Positions 32,083-43,831 of a stretch of 64,000 nucleotides of DNA are shown here, piece by piece (within the stretch, counting starts at the first letter, position 1; every line of letters starts with the position of its first letter). Position numbers and translations under genes: made by a program. Origin of the DNA: Vombatus ursinus (Eukaryota; Chordata; Mammalia; Diprotodontia; Vombatidae); NCBI RefSeq assembly GCF_900497805.2, contig NW_020954562.1, positions 27,084,318 through 27,148,317 on the forward strand. The letters run 5' to 3'. The notes below the pieces were generated by a model. The model was not told the origin of the DNA. It saw only the letters and a list, made by a program, of their open reading frames with translations, and searched no databases.

Positions 32083-32312
32083 GAATAACAATTCCCAACG
32101 TGTGGTCCAGGGACCCTTTGGGACCCTGAGACCCTTTCAGGAATCTGTGAGGTCAAAACTATTTTCCTAATAATGTCAAGAGATTTAATTTCTAATGGAG
32201 TAAATACCAATATAACTCCACATAAACAAAATCTCTGTAGGAAGTTTCTCAATAATTTTTAAGAGTATAATAGTATCATGAGATCAAAAAGTTTGAGACC
32301 CACTGGTGAAAC
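32083..32312 (+). mobile_element. hAT-like nonautonomous DNA transposon
   Basis: The left end 'cccaacgtgtggtccaggga' and right end 'aaaaagtttgagacccactg' belong to a known old mammalian DNA-transposon pattern (ggttctcaaa..tttttggtctcaggacccc). The middle has 'ctgtgaggtcaaaactattt' and 'taccaatataactccacata'. It is much shorter than the parent and holds no transposase. The group assignment (hAT) is from memory of the pattern. No clear 8-bp target duplication is visible. Confidence 0.55.
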
Positions 32313-32407
32313 AGATAGTGTTTAAATTTCTTCTGGAACTTATAATGATATATTTCATCCTAGACACTAGTTAGAAAGTTCTGCCTTACACTATGTTGAA
32401 AGATGTT

Positions 32408-32487
32408 TCTACACATGTATATATGTGGATATATATATGTGTGTGTATGTATACACATATGTATACATATACACATATACATACTAT
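32408..32487. repeat. TATG/TACA microsatellite
   Basis: Alternating 'atatatgtggatatatatat', 'gtgtgtgtatgtatacacat' type repeats. Low-complexity DNA. Confidence 0.85.
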
Positions 32488-32825
32488 ATCTGCTACCTAA
32501 CTACAACTAACCATAGCTTCTACCTAAAATCAGGAATTAATTATGTCATTTATAAGTTTCCAGGTAACAAGACCTGATACATCACTTTCTATTTATTTTC
32601 TCACTTGAACTTTGTAACAATCAGGGGTGTGCTGAATCTGGCTCATATTGGCTTACGAGAGTTGATTGTTATTTTGTCAGTTTGAGCATTACTTGAGAAA
32701 TTCACAAATCTTAGAAATCTGGACTTGATTTATTGTTTTGGTACATTTTTTTTCCTTCCAAAAAGAGCCAGTTGTTAAAAAATTTATCAACACATCCCAA
32801 TAGTAACTCTGTAAGGAAGACGTTA

Positions 32826-33082
32826 TTGTTGTTGGTGAATCATTTCAATCATGTCCAACTCTTCGTGATCCCATTTGGGGTTTTCTTGGCAAAGATAGTG
32901 GAGTGGCTTGCCATCTCCTTCTCTAGCTTATTTTACAGATGAGGAAACTGAGGCAAATAGGGCTAAGTAACTTGCTCAGGATCACACAGCTAGTAAATGT
33001 CTGAGGCTGAATTTGAACTCAGGAAGGTAAGTCTTCCTGATTCCAAGTCCAGTGCTCTATCCACTGACTCACTTAGCTGGCA
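32826..33082 (-). mobile_element. Mar-1-like CORE-SINE with RTE-type tail, near full length
   Basis: The antisense tail 'tcatgtccaactcttcgtga', 'tcccatttggggttttcttg', 'ggagtggcttgccatctcct' is the RTE/BovB-type 3' end. Core and head follow: 'tttacagatgaggaaactga', 'ggatcacacagctagtaaat', 'tgctctatccactgactcac'. It is the most complete copy of this family in the window. Confidence 0.85.
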
Positions 33083-33236
33083 GTTAATTATTCCCATTTT
33101 GCATATGACAAAATGGAGGCTCAGAAAGGTTAAGAGATTTGTCCCTGGTTACTAAGTTAGTGTCAGAGGAAGAATTTCTGATGTTTCTGGTCTTTCTGAT
33201 TCAAAATCTAGCACTCCATCCTCCATTTAGCATTGC
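33083..33236 (-). mobile_element. MIR-type SINE, head and core
   Basis: Immediately beside the previous SINE: 'tcccattttgcatatgacaa', 'aatggaggctcagaaaggtt', 'cagaggaagaatttctgatg' and 'aaatctagcactccatcc'. Confidence 0.7.
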
Positions 33237-34774
33237 TTCTCTAGTTTTTCCCACTTTTGCCTCTGAAGCATTTCAAGCTCACAACTGTGTCCAAATGTGG
33301 TAGGGGCGGAGGAAGAAAAGCAGATGACCTTCTGTCATCATTGAGCAGCACTGGAAAAAGTTATGGCAGGCTATCTCGCCAAATGACAGTTGATGTCATT
33401 TCCTTCTGGAACCTTCTCTTTTCTGTCTCACATCCCTCTTCCTTGACAGCCTAACAAACTACTTTGACAGGTTGCCTCACAGGGATGTTGGGAGTATTCA
33501 TTAGCTGCTATCTGTAAAGGTCTTTGTCAAATGTTTTACTATTGCTTTGGAAGCAGTTTTTAATCAAAACCTCTCTTGTTTGTTAGTGTCAGTCACATAA
33601 AATGTTTTTTTAGGTGATAATTTCCAATATTTTGTGGTATATAGGTAAGAATATGCAGAAACTTAATTTTTACAAATTCTAAGAAAATTCCTTTGCCTTT
33701 CAACTACATAGAACGTTTATCATGCAAACATTTCCTTTAATCTAGACATTCCAACAGGTGTTGGGTACACAGTAATATAATTTAGCTTGTTTACTTGCCC
33801 TAAATACACCTGTTTCTAAATGTGTGGTCAATTTTTTGTTTTTGTAAGGGTTGATGATTCCAAGATGTTATCATTTATTCCAGATTAGAATCTGCCACCA
33901 TGGCTGAAGAGCCATGTTTGCTGAAAATGAATGATTTTTCGGTAGTTTTCACAAGCAACACATCTGTATGCTGGTTGAAAAGTTAATTAAAATGTGATTC
34001 CATCTGGTGGTCCAGTTGGGAATGCCACTATTCTGATTTAATCTACAGTGAGCTGAAATGAACTTTGCATAATCAAAGAAAGTAATGCAGTGGGGGCTAC
34101 GGAAGTGCAAGCTAATCAATGTTGCACATAGTAATTTTAATCTGTTTTTCTGCTGATGAAAATGATAGCAGTGGGAAAAGCACAACTACTTTATTAATTT
34201 CTCTTAATGGAAGAGTATTTTTCAGCTTTCTTCTATGACTTTATACAAGATGGTAGGCCTATTGAGCATTCAACCCTATTCTCCCTTTTGCATTATGGTG
34301 ATAATGATAACAAAAATATTAATAATTACATTGCACTTTACGTATACACCGGAAGGGGAAGTGACATTTTGTCTACATTCAGCACATCTCCCAGGCTTCA
34401 CAAGAGAACAATCCCCATCACCAAACTCTTTATGAAATACTTGAAGCTGCTGACACCTGTTCCCTATAACCATGATGTCTAAATCACTACTGGAACATCC
34501 AGAATTCTCTATAAAAAGTTGCAGGAAAGTCTCAAGCAACAAGAAGAGGATGTCAACAAAGAGTTATAGGTCAACCTTTTCTCCATACTCTTCATAGTCT
34601 ATCATGGGGATGACAACTACCTGTTTAAAAAGAGAGGTGCTATGAGAGTGATAGCCTAGAAGTTCACATATGAAACTGAGATGGAGATAGAAACTAAATT
34701 AATCTCTATTTTCTGGAGGTTTCAATGTAAAAAAAAAAAGTTGCTCACATTTCATAATATGAAGGGTTTCTTTA
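33237..34774. other. Unique DNA, possible conserved noncoding element
   Basis: About 1.5 kb without recognisable repeats. The part 33700-34220 is AT-rich with homeodomain-like words (ttaattaaaatg at 33981, ctaatcaatgttg at 34112, tttattaatttct near 34190). That is suggestive of, but no proof of, an enhancer. Open frames of 66-91 codons at 34207-34542 overlap on both strands and have no motif. Confidence 0.3.
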
Positions 34775-34828
34775 TCCTCCCTCCCTTCCTTCTTCCCTTC
34801 CGCCCTTCCTCCCTTCTTTCCTTCCATA
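34775..34828 (+). repeat. CCTT-rich pyrimidine tract
   Basis: Irregular (CCTT)n/(CCCTT)n run. Low-complexity DNA. Confidence 0.88.
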
Positions 34829-34899
34829 TCAAAGCCTATTTTTTGGAAAACCTGATGTCAAATCCCAATTCTGATACATAGAGGAGAAATATGAGTTTG

Positions 34900-35692
34900 T
34901 TTGCTTGTTTGTTTTTGACACAAGTTTCAGATGCCTATGAATGTAAGTAGTGAAGGAAAGACTGGAGTGAAGGAAAAAAAAAGATGATGACTGGACACAA
35001 ATATTTTGGTGTATATGTATAGAAATGATAATTGAACACATTGGAGCTACTGAGATTGCCAAGAATGTAAATAAAGTTGACAGAAAAGAATAGGGTCCAG
35101 AACATACATATGGGGAAACATACCAATGATAAGGAAGGAACCAAGTACCAAGAAATAAAGACCAAACTAGTAGGGAACACTGCACTGCCATGAAAATCCT
35201 GGGAGGAAAAAGTACTCAAAAGGAGGGGGTGGTCAAAGTTTAAAAAAAAAACAAAAAAACTGAAGGAAGGTCAAGAAGGATGAGGACTAAGAAAGGTCAT
35301 TGGGTTTAACAATTAAAAAGTCCTTACTGACCTTGGAGAAAACAGTTTCAGTTGAGTGGTGGGGTTGGAAGCTAGATAATTGTAACAAATTTAGAAGTGA
35401 ACGGGAGTTTTTCTAGGAATTTGTGAAAATGAGGAGAGAAACTGAATAATAGCTTAAGAGTATGGCAAGGTCCAATGAAAGTTTCTTCTTTACTGGATGG
35501 AGATTTATCTGGTCATGGTTTTAAGCAGAAAAGGAGGCACTGAATAAACAGAAGATTAGAAAGAGGGAGGATGATCACAGGATAAGTTTCCAAAAGAGTC
35601 AGGAGCTAATAAGGGCACAAATAGATGAATTCTCCTGGTGAAGAAGAGGTGATGATGAGGTCATTTACAGTCTGGACATGGGGAGTAAAGGG
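34900..35692 (-). mobile_element. L2 LINE, reverse-transcriptase segment, antisense
   Basis: 'tttcagatgcctatgaatgt', 'aggtcaagaaggatgaggac', 'gtccttactgaccttggaga', 'cagtttcagttgagtggtgg' and 'aggtcatttacagtctggac' are in the order of an antisense L2 RT region. The frames of 94-120 codons here (34829-35219) follow its strand and include hydrophobic stretches that are LINE remnants and not a membrane protein. Confidence 0.72.
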
Positions 35693-35696
35693 ATTA

Positions 35697-35878
35697 ATAG
35701 TCTTTCCTGATTCTCCTTAATTCTATTGTCTTTCCTCTATTGATTATCCTCAACTTCTCCTGTACATAGCTTGCTTGTGCGTAGTTGTTTTCATGTTTCC
35801 TCTCCCATGTGAGCTCTTTGTGTGTCCTTTGCCTTCCAAATACATAGTAGGTGTTTAAACATTTATTGACAATAGTAA
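35697..35878 (+). mobile_element. L2 LINE 3' end, sense
   Basis: 'cctctattgattatcctcaa', 'cctgtacatagcttgcttgt', 'ctcccatgtgagctctttgt', 'aatacatagtaggtgtttaa' and 'acatttattgac' are the sense L2 3' UTR. It faces the previous copy head on. Confidence 0.8.
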
Positions 35879-37136
35879 ACTCTCTGTAGAGATTTATTTA
35901 GAGAATTATTGAAGTTTTTCAATTCACTTTGTGTGTACTGTCATCCTATAAAACACATTAAAACATTTAATATTCATTCTCGGTGAGTCAGTACGGTGTA
36001 GTAGATAGAGGCTAGTCTTGGAGCTAATCTCTTGCTATAAAGTTAGCATCTAAGTTAGATCAATTTTTTCCCTTACAATTCAAATGAAAGACATTGAATT
36101 CTTAACCTGACCATTTCAGAAATACAATGTAGTGCCTCAAAATTACTCACAATATTCAGAACACTTAGCTTATTACAAACTTCAAAGAGTGGAATAATGT
36201 CCCCAAGATTTATTCCTTGAGCATATTCACAAAGCTTGAAATAGGATGCTATAAAAAAGTTCTTACAAATGTTAACATCTGAACTATTAAAGTTCTCTCA
36301 CTACCACAACCTATTGTCTGTTTCAAAGATAAGTTTCCTCCTCTAACTGTACTTTCCTGATGGTTGCTGCTAATACCATAATAAGAATGTGATCATAATG
36401 AGAACATAGTTATTTTATAAGCTTACTGTAGTTGTCTCTTCATTATACAGTAATAACGTATCTCCCAACTGTATATAACAAGACTATAATTACCCAGAAT
36501 GTTCTAGGGATACCATAAACCATAAGAGCAAAATACAAGAAGTTTGCTCATGTCATCAGGATCATAAAATTGGATGGTACCATTCTGAACACAATTTGCA
36601 CATGTGAATTTTTTTTTTGATGTGTATAGTAAAAGAGAAACCTCAAACTGGGAAACTTTGTGATTCCTGAATTGTAAATCATTCCAGGTGGCAGTCTTCT
36701 CTCTGATCTGCACTGCAGATCTTGACTTTACTCACTGCTTTCCCAAAGAAAGAGACTGAGATAAAGGGAGGCCATAGGAAATTGTGCTATTGGGAAGTGG
36801 TGGTGGTAAAGAGTTCTATGAACTATAAGCCAAGCTTCTGGCTTCAAAGGCTGGGTAGAATCTATCTGAGCCTTGTGTAGTGGAGAGATACTTGGGGATT
36901 CTGGTTGTCTCTGATAGTACTAGAGCAACATCTGTGGAACTGAACCAAATCCAAAATCGTCTTTAAAATGTTTTTTTTTTTTTTTGTTTTTCCTTTGGAC
37001 TCCTATAGATCAGACCCTTCCTATGATATCTTTGAACAAATTTCCACCTCAAAAGAAAAGTAGGGTAAAGGAGTAGATTCCCATCAAGAAATAACTCAAC
37101 TTGCTGGAGGCTAGGGTAGCATTTGCTTGCAGCATG
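35879..37136. other. Mostly unassigned, with a SINE-head remnant
   Basis: A sense SINE-head remnant ('gtacggtgtagtagatagag', 35991-36010) is the only recognisable piece. The rest is unique-looking DNA with T tracts (36971-36983). Confidence 0.4.
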
Positions 37137-37139
37137 AAT

Positions 37140-37231
37140 GTAGAATCACAGATTTAGAGCTGGCAGGGACCCAGGAGTCATCGCCGTATAGTAGAAAGAA
37201 TGTCAGGAATATTTGAGTTCACATTTAAACT
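37140..37231. mobile_element. L3/CR1-like start and SINE-head remnant
   Basis: 'aatcacagatttagagctgg' and 'cagggacccaggagtcat' are L3/MIR3-like words. They run into a sense SINE head ('gtatagtagaaagaatgtca'). Both pieces are short. Confidence 0.45.
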
Positions 37232-37488
37232 CAGACATTTATAATAACAACAACATTAATAATAGCTACGTGCTTTAAAGTTTGCAAAATGTGTTATCTA
37301 TGTCAATTCATTTGATCCTCAGTACATGCTATTATCACCCCCATTTTATAGATAGGAAAACTGAGGCTAAGTGAAGTTACGTTATCTGCCCAGGGTCACA
37401 CAGCTAGCAAATGTTTGAGGCAATATTTGAGCTCAGGTCCTTCTGACTCCAAATCCAGCACTCTACCTACTGCCCAACCTTGCAAGTG
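37232..37488 (-). mobile_element. MIR-type SINE, near full length
   Basis: 'tacgtgctttaaagtttgca', 'attcatttgatcctcagtac', 'tataggaaaactgaggctaa'-type, 'gcccagggtcacacagctag' and 'actccaaatccagcactcta' are antisense MIR words in order. Confidence 0.78.
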
Positions 37489-37603
37489 ACACAATTTCTC
37501 TGAGCTTCAGTTTCTTCATACTCAGGGGATTGAAGTAGGAAGCAAATGCAACAAAACATTAAAATGTTTTGACTATCATTATTATTAGAGATCATCTAAT
37601 CCA

Positions 37604-37755
37604 CGGGCAGCTAGGCAGCAATAGAGCACCAGGGGTGTAGTCAAGAAGAACTGAGTTCAAATTTGGCCTCAGACGCTTGTTAACTGTGTAAGCCTAGGCA
37701 AGTCACTTAACCCCATTTGCCTCTTCCTCCTCAAAAAAAGTAAATACATAAAAAG
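37604..37755 (+). mobile_element. Marsupial tRNA-derived SINE with target duplication
   Basis: Head 'cgggcagctaggcagcaata', core 'gagttcaaatttggcctcag', 'aagcctaggcaagtcactta' and 'accccatttgcctc', then an A-rich tail. An 11-bp duplication, catctaatcca (37593-37603) and catttagtcca (37756-37766), flanks it with two differences. Confidence 0.88.
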
Positions 37756-37893
37756 CATTTAGTCCAAACCATTCATTTACCTAAAAACTTGAAGCCCAGA
37801 GAGGGTTATTCCTTTTTTCCTTCTATCTACCATGATGCCTCCATGATTAGGATAACCTCTTCAGAAAAAGAAAAAAACATAGTCCTTAGGATT

Positions 37894-40800
37894 TAAATTT
37901 TTTTTTGCTTTAAATAGTATTTTATTTTTCCCCATGATTACATATCGAGAAAATTTTTAGCAATCATTTTTACAAGATTTTGGGTTCCAAATTTTTCTCC
38001 TTCCCTCCCTCACCTTCCATCTTCTGAAAACAGTAGACAGTTTGATATAGTTTATACGTATATTATCACGTAGAACTTATTTCCATATTCATCATAGTTG
38101 TGGAAGAAGAAACATCAAAAGGGGAGAAAAAAACATGAGAGAATAAAGTAAGTGAAAAAATATGCTTCAATCTACATTCAGAGTCTATCAGATTTTTATC
38201 TGTATGTGGATGGCATTTTCCTTAATGAGTCCTTTGTACTTGTCTTGGATCATTGTGTCACTAAGAAAAGCTGAGTCATTCATAGTTGATCATCACATGA
38301 TGTTGCTGATACTGTGTACAACGTTTTCCTGGTTCTGCTCATTTCACCTTCCATCAGTTCATATAAGTCTTCCCAGGTTTTCCTGAAATGTGCATGTTCA
38401 TCATTTCTTACTGCACAATAGTATTCCATTACACTAATATAACACAGCTTGTTCAGTTATTCCCCAATTGATGGGCATCCCCTCAATTTCCAATATTTTA
38501 CCACCATGAATAGGGCTGCAATAATATTCCCTGCTCTTCTAATTCAATTGCTTCATTATCTATGGTACCTTGTAGCAACATGCAGTTTCCTTCCTTATTT
38601 TTTTTAATAAGGTCTATTTTTGCCTTTACTTTGTCTAAGATCAGAATTGCTACCCCCCTTTTCTTAACTTCAGCTGAAGCATAATAGATTCTGCTCCCTT
38701 ATCTTTTCTCTGTGTGTGTCCTTCTGCTTCAAGTGCATTTCTTATAAGCAATATATTGTAGGATTCTGGTTTTTGATCCACTCTGCTCTTAGCTTCCATT
38801 TTATGGGAAAGCTCATCCCATTCACATTCATAGCTATGATTACTGTGTATTTCTGTCCATCTTATTCTTCCTCCTGTTTGTCCTCTCTCTCCTTTCACCC
38901 TCTCACCAGTGTTTTGCTTTTGTCTACCATCTCCCCGATCTGCCCTCCCTTCTGTCAGTGCCTAACTCCCCTGGCCCCCTTTGCTTAACATCCTCCCCTA
39001 CTACTTCCCTGTTTGGTAAGATAGATTTCTATTGTCGTCTGATTGTGTATACCATTCCCTCTTTGAGTTAATACTGATGAGAGTAAGGTTCAAGCAATGC
39101 CCATTACCATTCCCTCCCATTTTCCCCTCCACTATAAAAGATCTTTCTCACCTCTTCATGTGAGATAATTTACCCCATTCTACCTCTCCCTTCCTTCTGC
39201 ACCCACTGTACTCTTCTTTCTCATCTCTTAATTTTTTTATATCATTCCCTAAAATACACCTTTTACACATACCTTCTGTTTATGTGTATTCCTTTTATTT
39301 GTGCTGTTAGTGATACAATTTTTAAGAGTTAAAAGTATCATCTTCCCATGTAGGGATATAAACAATTTAGCTCTATCTAATCCCTTATGTTTTATTTCCC
39401 TTTTTACCTGTTTATCTTTCTCTTAGGTCTTGATATTGAAGGTCAAATTTTTGGTTTAGTTCTAGTCTTCTCCTTAAGAAGTCTTGAAATCCTTCTATTT
39501 TACTGAATGACCATTTTTTCCTTTGATATATTGTGCTTAATTTTGCGGGTAAGTGATTCTTGGCTGTAGTCCTAGATCCTTTGTCCTCTGGAATATTGTG
39601 TTCCGTGACCTTTGATCCTTTAATGATGAAGTTGTGTGATCCTGATTGTGACTCCCCAGTAACTGAATTGTTTCTTTCTGGTCACTTGCAATATTGTTTT
39701 CCTTGACCTAATAGTTCTGAAATTTGGCTATAATATTCCTTGGGGTTTTTATTTTGGGATCTCTTCCCTGAGGTGATCGATAGATTCTTTCAATGCCTAT
39801 TTTGCCCTAAGGTTCCAAAACATCAGGACAGTTTTCCTTGATAATTTCTTGGAAGATGCTGTCCAGCTTTCCCTTTTCATTATGGCTTTCAAGTAGTCCA
39901 GTGATTCTAGTATTGTCTTTCTTGGATCTATTTTCCAGGTCAGTTGTTTTTCCCATGAGGTATTTTACATTTTCTTCCATTTTTTCATTCTTTTGAATTT
40001 GTTTGATTGATTATGATGTCTCATAGAGTTATTAGCTTCCACTTGCCCAATTCTAACTTTTTTTCCTTTTCTTTCCTTTTTTTTTTTTTTTTTGGCAAGG
40101 TAATGGGGTCAAGTGACTTGTCCAGGGTCATAGAGCTAGTAAGTGTCAAGTGTCTGAGGCCAGAGATGAACTCAGTTCTTCTTGAATCCAGGGCCGGTAG
40201 TCTACCCACTGTGTCATCCAGCTGCCCCCCAATTCTAACTTTTAGGGTGCCATTTACCTCAATTAGCTTTGTACTTTCTTTTCCATTTAGCCACTTGTAG
40301 TCTTTAAGAAGTTGTTTTCTTCAGTGGATTTTTGTATCTCCTTCTTCATTTGGCCAACTCTACTTTTTAAGCAGTTTTTCAATCTGTTGACTCCTTTTTT
40401 TCATAATTCTCTTGCATTACTCTCATTTCATTCCCCCATTTTTTCTTCTACCTCTCTTGTATGATTTTTAAGCTCCTTTTTGAGCTCTTCTATGAGTTCT
40501 TTCTGGGCTAGAGACCACTTTCTATCTTTCTTTAGGGATTTTGCCCATAGGTGTTTTGACATTATTGTACTCTCCTGAGTTTATGTCTTGATCTTTCCTG
40601 TTACCATAATCACTTTGTATGGTCGAATTCTTTTTTTTTTTTTCTGTTTTTTTTTTCCTTTCCTTTTTTTTTCTTCTTCTTTTTTTTTTTTTTGGCTTTG
40701 GGTTTTTTGTGTTTTTGTTTTTGTCTTTTTGGCTTAGGGGGCTTTTTCCTTTCTTTTAAATTTGATCTCTGCTCCCGAGATAGAAGGGCTCTGTCTCAGG

Positions 40801-41548
40801 CTTCTTGTGCCAGTGGTTGCAGGCCCTGGCTGTTTACCTGGTGTTCCCCTCATGTTGCCCTGAGGCCTATCAGGGATGCTCATGTCCTGTGCTGTGTTGA
40901 GGGTGTGTGGTAAGGTTGGCTGGTGCTGCTGGAGGCTGTATGGGTCTGCAGCTTACCTGGTGCTGAGCTACCATCCTGGTGGTAGTAGTGCCCAAGGCCA
41001 GTTGTGATTTTTCTGCATTTCCCTGGGCTGTGCTGAAACAAATGGAAGTCTGGCCCTTGGACAGTTCCTGTTTGCCCTGGGCTATGCTGAAGCATCTAGG
41101 GGTTCAGCTGCTGGAAAATGCCTGCCTGGGGCTGCACTGAAGCACAAGATGGTTCTTAGAGTTAGAGTCTATGGTTCCCCTGCCTATGCTAAGACATGCT
41201 GGGGTGGGGTGGGGGTGTCCTGGTGTTGGCATTTGCCTGCTCCACCATACTGGGGCTCAGGATCTCCCACTGGTTTGCTGAGGTGGGGTTCGCTGCTGGC
41301 TTGCTGGGATGCTTCCTCTCCTGGAATCTGCTCCCCTTTAACTCCAGTGAGATGAACCTCTCTTGCCAATCCTCCAAGTCTCCTAGGCTAAAAGACTACT
41401 CTGCCCCATCTTTGCAGTGGCTCCTCCATTCCAGGATTTGTTCTGGAGTGCTACTTTATGGTTGTTTGTTCTTTGGAGGTGAATATGGGAGAGCTATAGT
41501 GATCTACTGCTTACTCTGCCATCTTATATCCTGGATGTCTCCCCATAA
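37894..41548 (-). mobile_element. L1 LINE, both ends and target duplication, internally deleted
   Basis: Read from 41548 leftwards: 5' end with AAGATGGCAGAG, 5' UTR to ~40620, ORF1 (about 40600-39400) with the coiled coil and C-terminal domain, an inter-ORF region, and the first part of ORF2. That part encodes MNVNGMSFPIKWKLRAEWIK (38831-38772), parallel to human L1 ORF2 LNVNGLNAPIKRHRLANWIK at the endonuclease start. It then jumps to the ORF2 end and 3' UTR (about 38525-37894). The reverse transcriptase is absent. The flanks tccttaggatt (37883-37893) and tccctaggatt (41549-41559) form an 11-bp target duplication. A SINE sits inside ORF1 (40062-40228). It could not move itself. Confidence 0.88.
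40062..40228 (-). mobile_element. Marsupial tRNA-derived SINE inside L1 ORF1
   Basis: Poly-T end, then 'aatggggtcaagtgacttgt', 'agctagtaagtgtcaagtgt', 'cactgtgtcatccagctgcc'. A perfect 15-bp duplication CCAATTCTAACTTTT (40047-40061 and 40229-40243) comes from the L1, proving the SINE is younger. Confidence 0.94.
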
Positions 41549-41644
41549 TCCCTAGGATTAAAAGTATCACTGGGCTACATCAAATTTTGGATGAGGGCTT
41601 CTAGACCAGAGATTTTGTTGACTGGTGCAAAGTCAAACAGCTAA

Positions 41645-42605
41645 CTAGAAGCAGAAAAGAAAAAGTTCTTTACTGCATGCCAGTCACTGTACTAAGAGCT
41701 GGGGGATATGAAGAAAAAGCAGAAATAGTCTTTGACCTCAAAAAGCTTACAATCTAAAGGGGGAGAGGCAGCATGTGCATAAATTGGTGAAAAGTACATA
41801 CACAAAATAGATGCATGATAGCCTTAGAGGGAAAGACAATAGCAAGTAGGGGGACTGGGAAAGGTCGTCTGCAGAAGGTGGTGTTTGAGTTGAGTCTTAC
41901 AGGAAGCCAAAGAGGTAGAGGTCAAGAAGGAGAGCACTTCAACCATAGTAGACACCCAGTGCAAAGGCATGGAGGTGGGGGGAGGAATATAGTCTGTGAG
42001 TAACAGCAAGTATGGCTGAACCAGTAAGTACATGCAAGGTAATGATAGGCAAGAAAACTGGAAAGAGGAAAAAATTGTGAAGAATTTCAATGCTAAAGTC
42101 TTTCTATTTGATCCTAGAGGTAATAGGGAGCTACTGAAGATTATTGAGTAAGATAGATGATGTGGTCAGACTGGTACTTTATGAAAATAATCTTGGCAGC
42201 TACATAGAGGACTGACTAATGTGGGCAGAGACTTGAGACAGGGAGACCAATTTGCAGGCTGTTATAATAATGCAAGGGAGAGGTGATGGGGATCTAATCT
42301 AGGATGGTGAGAGTGCCAGGGGAGGGAATGGGGACTAATGAGAGAGATATTATGGAGGAAGAAATCAGAAGATCTGGCAACTATTCGGACATGTGGAATG
42401 AGTAAGAATGTGTCAAGGATGAGAATGATATGATGAACCCGGATGACTGAAAGGATGGTAATGTACTTGACAGAAATAGGGAAGGTTGGAAAAGGGACAG
42501 GTTTGGGGAGGAAGATAATGAGTTCTTATTTTTAGACACTTTGTGTACAAGATACCTATGGGACATTCAGTTCAAAATGTCCAACAGCCAATAGATATGG
42601 AACAT
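41645..42605 (-). mobile_element. L2 LINE, long antisense copy (3' end to RT)
   Basis: From left to right: 3' terminus 'ccagtcactgtactaagagc', 'caaaaagcttacaatctaaa', then 'gtgtttgagttgagtcttac', 'gatcctagaggtaataggga', 'gctgttataataatgcaagg' and 'caagatacctatgggacatt'. This is about 950 bp of colinear L2, the longest uninterrupted copy here. Confidence 0.82.
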
Positions 42606-42634
42606 AGAAACAAGTGACACAACGCAGGAATTAA

Positions 42635-42788
42635 ATAATGAATGAACAAAAAATCTCTTATTAAGCACTTACATTATACTGAGTGCTATGGAAAGAAAGA
42701 GAAAAGCAAGGACTGCCCCACCCCCAAAGAGCTCACATTTTAATAAAGGAGACAACACATATAAAAAGGGTCAACCAAAAGTCAGATA
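42635..42788 (-). mobile_element. Second L2 LINE 3' end, antisense
   Basis: 'cttattaagcacttacatta', 'tactgagtgctatggaaaga' and 'cccaaagagctcacatttta' repeat the L2 3' terminus just beyond the previous copy, so two L2 insertions lie in the same orientation. Confidence 0.75.
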
Positions 42789-43831
42789 GAAAGTTTTATT
42801 TTATAAATTAAAATAAAATAAAGTCCCATGGTCTTTAGGGTCCAGCAGCAAAGCAGGTAGTAATGAATTTTCTTTAATGCCATTTCTACTGAAAAAATCA
42901 AGTTCGCTTCTGAATGTTAAATGTAAAATATTAAACCAGTGCCAAGGACTCTGGGTCGCAAGAACCACCTCCTTATTGTTTCTGATCTTAGTCTGGATTT
43001 CTAAGCCAGCAGGCCAAAGGAGAAGGCCTTTTCTGGATCTGCATCCAATCAATCTCATTGGGTCAAAGGGATACAGGCAATATCTCACTGCAATTCCTGG
43101 GCACATTTATTTCTGCGTAGAGTAGCATTTAATATTTTGGGCTATTTGCCTGTGATTTGCTGGCTTCTTCTAAGAGGCTGTAAATTTAGAGCATTGATTT
43201 CATTAGACTGGTAACTGGAATAGTTCAATTATCTATGTCTCTGAGGCAAGCAAAGCCCCCATATTGTTCTACATGCCCTTAGCAGAACTTCAAATGATTT
43301 CACATTCAACAATCCCCTGTTTTGTCTTTGTAATGAAAATTATCTTTACACCTGGATTAGGATCACTGCTAGAAAATCCCCTGGTCTGCATCTGTGGCCA
43401 CTGTGTTTAAGGTGTCAGGCAACAGCTCCAGAGTGCTGTTGGTATGTCCGTAGTCAATCAAGCCAAGACTGTAAAATCTGGTAAGCTTTGTTAGGTCAGG
43501 GATAGGGTCCTGGCTGAAATTTGATGGCAAACAAATACTTCCCACACTCCAAGTGTTATATACTGTTCTGACTGTGATGCCTTGCCACAGGGATATGCTG
43601 GCGCTAGCTTCGTTGATGTCATGGTGGCTTGGCTGACCAAATTTTACCTTCTCTTGTCTGTCTGACTACAAATAGACAATTTGCTTTATAGCCAATCACA
43701 GAATGTTTCTAAAGACAGCAATCATCCTCCCAAAAATAAAAAAAAAAAACACTGATTAAATAGGAAATGGTAGCAATTACATCTAGCTAAGAGTATTTTA
43801 TATAGGAAATTTTATTTATTATATTTATGTG
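42789..43831. other. No named repeat or gene
   Basis: About 1 kb of unassigned DNA. The part 42846-42915 resembles 27650-27720. A 101-codon minus frame (42801-43106) overlaps an 82-codon plus frame and neither has a motif. Conserved noncoding sequence is possible. Confidence 0.4.

Noticed and set aside
34829-35219. 120- and 94-codon minus-strand frames with hydrophobic stretches, membrane-protein-like
   Set aside because: They lie wholly in an antisense L2 copy and follow its strand and decay, so they are LINE remnants.
38162-38988. Plus-strand frames of 74 and 90 codons
   Set aside because: They are the antisense of the L1 at 37894-41548.
40692-41555. Several Cys/Trp-rich frames of 61-119 codons
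   Set aside because: All fall in the GC-rich 5' UTR of the minus-strand L1 and occur on both strands.
42801-43125. Overlapping 101- and 82-codon frames on opposite strands
   Set aside because: No motif, no splice context, and frames on both strands at once point to chance in AT-balanced DNA.
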